A stretch of 64,000 nucleotides of DNA from Avena insularis. Lineage: Eukaryota > Streptophyta > Magnoliopsida > Poales > Poaceae. The notes beneath the pieces are model-generated. The model saw only the letters and a program-made list of their open reading frames with translations. It was not told the origin of the DNA and searched no databases. Position numbers and translations under genes: made by a program. The DNA lies in assembly GCA_023614405.1 (NCBI GenBank), contig CM042690.1:667438802-667502801 (forward strand), written 5' to 3'. Below, piece after piece: positions 59,108 to 64,000 of this stretch (the first letter of the stretch is position 1; every line of letters begins with the position of its first letter).

Positions 59108-60180
59108 TGTACAGCTATATATACTCGAGTCATGTGTATCTACGAGAGAGAGTTTTCCTGAGGCCCTCCTGTAGAAACACCAGCCGCCAGGGAGGTCCGA
59201 CCCCAATCCTAGCTGCCAGGCCACCGCCAGACGGACCTCCCCCTCCTCCTCCCCCTCCCCCTCCACCTCTCAGGTCGTCCGCGTGAGGGCGACTCTGGAG
59301 GCGCCGGCCCTAACCTACAAAACTCGCTCCGACGGTCCTCTTCGGCCGCTGCCGCCGCGGCGCCAGCGGTGGCAGCCACGCCTCACCTACGAAGGCGGCG
59401 GGCGTCCCCCTTTGTGCGCCTTGTTGGCCTTCCATCATGCGGGGAGGTTGGGACCAGGGCGGCACGGACGATGGGTGGCCTATAGGGCGGCGGTGCTTGC
59501 CGATGTGGAGGGGGTCGCTGCCTCGCGGCTGGGTAGTGAGGAGGCAGGTGGCTTGAACCCGGTTGCAGGAATATCGTAGCGGCGTGGCCATGGAGGAGGC
59601 TAGGCCACCCTTAGGTGGCGGTGCTGCTATTCGGGATATTGCAGACTCGGGCTCGACCTACTAGTTCTGATCACCGGAAGCTGGCCGACGGTGTGGGGAT
59701 CACAACATCGGTATCAATAAAGGAGGTGGTCCTAAAGTTTTTTCCGCGCGAAGACGAAGATGCTTGATGTCAGCCATTTTTGTTCTCGCCTGGAGAGGCG
59801 AGTTCCAGAAGGCTCCGTTGGCGAACTCCCATGGGCGCATCATGCCTGGAGATTGCTGGATCGGAAGGAATTCGGTCATGCGTGGCCATGCTTTTTTTGG
59901 CCATTTAGTTTCAGAAGGAGCGTTGCGAAGCTCTGCTAGCTGTTACCATCATGTGTCATATCTTAGACGGTCCATGGTGAAGTCAGATGCGGAGAATGTC
60001 ATGAAAGCACGAAAATGAGGGCTAGCGATGGTAATTTGAGTCTTTGTGGTGATGAGAAACTAGTTGTGTGATCTGTGACTCGCAACAACGACTGTTTGTG
60101 GGGGCGACAACACATGAGGAGTTCATAGTCCTACCAACATGAAAATCCAAGGTCTGTCCTTAATTGGTTGTGCCTGGCAA
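59108..60180. other. Unclassified, probably repeat-derived
   Basis: A TATATATA box near 59115 is followed by a pyrimidine/GC-rich leader-like stretch, then GC-rich sequence with no recognisable protein. The promoter-plus-leader look suggests a retroelement 5' region, but no ends were identified. Confidence 0.35.
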
Positions 60181-60471
60181 TGGCCTTTGAAAGGGAAATG
60201 GACGACGCCTATAGGGGGTGAATAGACGTTTTAATTATTACAGTTTAGGCTCTAATAAATGCGGAATAAAACTAACGTGTAATTTATCAAGTCAAAACCT
60301 ATATCCACTAGGTTCAACTAAATGCACCAACAACCTATGCTAAGCAAGACAAGCAACAAGGTGATAGAAAGATAAAATACTTCAAGCACGATGACTATCA
60401 CAAAGTAAATTGCATAAGTAAAGGGCTCGTTTGAGAGATAACGATGGACATGGATACGATGATTTGTTATC
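60181..60471 (+). mobile_element. LTR-like fragment
   Basis: GACGCCTATAGGGGGTGAATAGACG through AAAGTAAATTGCATAAGTAAAGGGCTCG resembles a segment I know from a high-copy Triticeae LTR. It is truncated on the right at about 60471, where the next element's internal region begins abruptly. Confidence 0.45.
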
Positions 60472-63400
60472 CCGATTGTGTTGTTCTTGGAGCGTCTTCT
60501 TTTTCGTTTTGGTTTTGGTTTTTTGTTTGCTTTTGTTTGCTGAATAAATTGGTTGGACCCCCTCTTTCATACATTGGTTTGCAAATAGTTTGGTTTGGTT
60601 TGGAAAAGAGTAGGAAAGTTCATGCTTATGTGGTAAAAAGAGCTCGTTTTTGACTGTGACCTATGCTTTGTCATGCCATGCTTGATATTGTTTTGGCTTT
60701 ATGCTTAGTATTCGTTGCTGTAGCATGACTTGTTATAAACAATTGAGATTGCTTAATGTGCCTTGGATGAATCATGTGTTGTTTTAGCATATTAAAGCAT
60801 AGTATAGTGGTATTCTCCTTTGATGCTTTATTTGGGTTGACTTGGCGCATGCTCACACCATGTTATGACTATCCCAAGTCACCATAAGCCTTGATGATCC
60901 TTTAGTTTTCAACTTGTAGTATCACTTTATGCTATGATCAATGATGTTTTGTCGCTCTGCATGATTATGGCCATTATTGCTCTCTTAGTTTGTCGCTCCC
61001 AGTCTTTTGCTAGCCTCCACCACCAAGTATGAGTTCCACTCATGCATCCAACTCCCTAAACCAAGTTATTCCAAAGAGTCCACCATACCTACCTACTACC
61101 TTATGCTATTCCAAGTATATTCATGCTTTTGTTTACCTTCCGAATTAAACTTGTTATGAGAAAACTAGTGATTAAAGCTCTCACGAACTTGATGGCACAC
61201 TTTACTTTTCTTGCCCTTAATACACTTGAACCATTGTGTCGTGTATGTTGTATATGCTTGCACTTATTTGTTGTGAATTAGCAGAACCATGCTTTCATGG
61301 GGAACGCTTTCAACATTGCACTTGGTACTTGTACCTAGTTGACATCATGCTCTTTTGTATATGGATGTCGTCGGTGTGAAATGAAAGGGGAGCTTGTAAG
61401 TCCATGGAGTTATGTAGATGTGTTAGAGAAACGCCTGGGCCGCTGGTCTAAACCATGCTGACATGGTGGAAACCTGCAGTGTAACCATAATGAGTTGTCT
61501 ATGAAGCATTCTTCTTAAAAAAGAGTCCTATATTGAGAAAAAAGAGAAAAAGAAAAGAAAAAAGAGATTATGAAAAGAGGAAAGAGAGAAAAAAGCACCA
61601 TATTCCCATGGTAAATAAGAAGATTGTTGAGATGCTTGTTGTCTGCTTGCCTTGTCATTTTGATATGGGGATTCTTCCGTATCATCGGGCAAGGGGTACC
61701 CTGTTGGCGGTTCTCTATGATACACATGTACTTACAATGACAAGAACTTACCGGTGACTAAACTTGAGTAGCATGAGGAACGAACCTCGTATACAAGGGA
61801 CATGAGATTTCTGACTTATACTTCGTCAAGCATGTACACCATAGTTTGTTCACTTTAACCTTAATCACTTCAAGATGCTTATGATAGGGGCAATGAGAGC
61901 TGAAAGCTATAAGTACCATAATTTTTGGAAGCTCTTCGAGACTTGAATCCCTACTTCCTTTTATGAAGGCCTTTCTTCCACCATTATATTGAGTCTCCAC
62001 CTTCTACCTTTATGCACCTACTTTGAGAGCATAGTGGCCATTCTTAGTTCTATGTGCATTGTCCCAAGACTAGTTGATTGATGCATAACTTGATATTGCT
62101 TGTTTTAAACTATTTGTATCTAGTCACACTTATGAACTTTGAAGGTGTCCTATGCATTTATATTTGCTACTCTATGAGGGACAAGCTGAATACTATTATG
62201 CCATGTGTTCTTTATGTGAAACAAACAAACGTCTTGCAAAGCATTGTTATTCATGAATATTTTGTTTGTGCCTTTTCATGTTGCAACATAGTTTCTTTGT
62301 CTTATTGCTAGAACTTTGTCTTTCATGTTATGATTGAAGTACTATGATCCCAGCTTTGAATGTTTTACAAATAATTTGATCAAGTCTTTGATGGTGCATG
62401 TCACCTCAAAAATTATTCTTTCTTTTTATCACTTACCTACTCGAGGACGAGCAGGAGTTAAGCTTGGGGATGTTGATACATTGCAAATGTATCTATAATT
62501 TTTGATGTTCCATGCTTAGTTTTATCCACTTTCTTGTGTTTTGTTCCAACTTTGGAGTACTTTTCATATGATTTCTTGGACTAACCTATTAACAAGAGCC
62601 ATAGTGCCAGCTGCCTATTTTCTACTGTTTTTGGTTCCAGGAAAGTCAAAAAATGAATATTCTCGGAATTGGACGGGACAAAAGCCAAAGTGCCTATTTT
62701 TCCGGAAGTTATCAGATGCCAGAATACGAGACGGAGAGGGGCCAGATGCCGGCCACACCACCTGGCCACACGGCCAGGCTTGGTCCACGCCAGGGGGTGG
62801 TGTGGTGGCCCCTAGCACCCCCTCGGCCTCCCCTTTGGCCTATAAGATGCCCTCGGGACGAAAACCCTAAGGACCCGATCAAAAATCCACGAAAGAGTCT
62901 GTAGCTGCCGTCATCTCCATCCCTAGATCGGGAGGGATCTGAAGCTCTTCCCAAGACCTGCCGAGAGGGAATTCACCACGAGGCCTTCTTCATCACCATG
63001 CAAGCCTCCGGTGTGATGCGTGAGTAGTTCATCCTTGGACTACGGATCCATGTAGTAGCTAGATGGCTGGTTCTCCTCCTTTGTGCTTTCATGTTTAGAT
63101 CTTGTGAGCTCCGTTCATGATCAAGATCATCTATTTGTAATCATACATGTTGTGTTTACAGGGATCCGATGGATAATGAGATGCTATTTCAGATTGATTA
63201 TTGATTCTATCATGTCTTTTTTATTTGTGATCTTGCATGCTTTCTGTTGTTAGTAGCTATCTTGGCCAAGTAGATGCTAGCAACTCCAAGAGTTAGTATT
63301 TATGCTCGATAGTGGGTTCATGCCTCCGTAACTGGGGAAGTAAATCTCTAAGGTACTAGATGTCTGTTGCTACTAGGAGAAAACAACAATCCTTTGTTCA

Positions 63401-64000
63401 TAGAACAATTGTATTGTTTACTTTACACGCATTTGTAAAGCAATAATCTGTTGCTTGCAACTTAATCTTTGGAGGGTTCGGATGATAACCTGAAGGTGGA
63501 TTATTAGTCATAGATGCAGTTGGATGGCGGTCTATGTATAATGTTGTAATGCCCAATCAAGTCTCAAAGGACTCAAGATGATTAGTATATGCATGTATTT
63601 CTTTCTCGATGTTTGTCAATTGCCCCGCTGTAATTTGTTCACCCAGCATGTTATCTATCTTAAGGAGAGCCACCTCTAGTGAACTATGGATCCTAGTCCT
63701 TTTTCTTTACATACAATCTATAAACTGTTTACTGCTTTGTGTTTACTTTCTGCAAACTTTTACTTGTTTCCATTCGATACATTTAATCCTTTATTTTACG
63801 CAAAACACGGTGAGATTGACAACCTCATCGCAAGTTGGGGACAAAGTTCTATGGTTGTGTTGTGCAGGTCTCCACGTTGCTACTAGCACCGGTAGTGCAC
63901 CCTGCCAAAGCTCAGCTAGTAACACCTTTGGGGTGTTTCCTTGCTCCTACTGGTTTGATTAAACCTTGGTTTCATACTGAGGGAAACTTGCTGCTGTGCT
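60472..64000 (+). mobile_element. Truncated non-autonomous LTR element, related to the one at 31-37.5 kb
   Basis: 60472-62473 is colinear with the minus strand of 34495-32495 of the first element (same internal region, opposite orientation). It is followed by the same polypurine tract and an LTR starting at 62474. The 5' LTR, primer site and accessory ORF are missing; the junction at 60472 is abrupt. No coding capacity. Confidence 0.82.
62474..64000 (+). repeat. 3' LTR (incomplete at window end), mosaic
   Basis: Starts TGATACATTGCAAATG after the polypurine tract. The first roughly 230 bp match the LTR of the first element (minus strand from 37562). After TTTTTCCGGAAG (about 62708) the two diverge completely. 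The remainder has a possible TATA (CCTATAAGA, 62838) and ends, in view, with GAGGGAAACTTGCTGCTGTG, as in the long LTRs of another Triticeae gypsy family. The LTR end lies beyond the window. Confidence 0.75.

Overview
The window is nuclear DNA of a grass, most likely a Triticeae cereal (wheat, Aegilops or barley group). Evidence: genes with many short exons and GT-AG introns, GC-rich gene starts, several Stowaway MITEs with the CTCCCTCCGT-type end, LINEs, and large nested LTR retrotransposons of a kind I know from Triticeae genomes. All identifications rest on my own reading and memory of families; no database search was run.

Layout. 1-12.6 kb: 3' half of a + strand gene for the ASCC3-type DExH RNA helicase (DExH14 in Arabidopsis), 22 exons visible, its largest intron carrying a 2.9 kb antisense LINE. 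13.0-17.7 kb: MITEs, a short retroposed element with target-site duplications, and a broken intronless CDK-F-like kinase. 18.6-27.0 kb: a minus-strand gene for a large Q/S/N-rich nuclear protein of the plant 'dentin sialophosphoprotein-like' family, reconstructed as 7 coding exons (1537 aa) plus a non-coding first exon. 27.2-28.3 kb: degenerate tandem repeat split by a Tourist-like MITE. 29.4-45.0 kb: an array of about 0.9 kb modules, each holding a 42-bp minisatellite. The array is interrupted by a solo LTR, which is itself interrupted by a 6.5 kb non-autonomous LTR element, and further by a hAT-like insertion and an LTR fragment. 45-47.9 kb: no gene seen. 47.9-50.1 kb: an 8-exon minus-strand gene for a 294-aa plant protein I do not recognise. 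51.2-52.2 kb: a second broken CDK-F-like kinase, paralogous to the first. 52.4-59.1 kb: a 3.36 kb direct tandem duplication. 59.1-64.0 kb: unclassified repeat-like DNA, an LTR-like fragment, and a second, truncated relative of the non-autonomous element running off the window.

The three probably functional genes (helicase, Q-rich nuclear protein, 294-aa protein) show no operon-like or pathway link. Both kinases are interrupted by frame lesions and are best read as pseudogenes or as sites to re-sequence. The most unusual content is the layered repeat history at 29-45 kb, the mosaic LTR at 62.5 kb, the accessory ORF of the non-autonomous element, and the paired kinase lesions.
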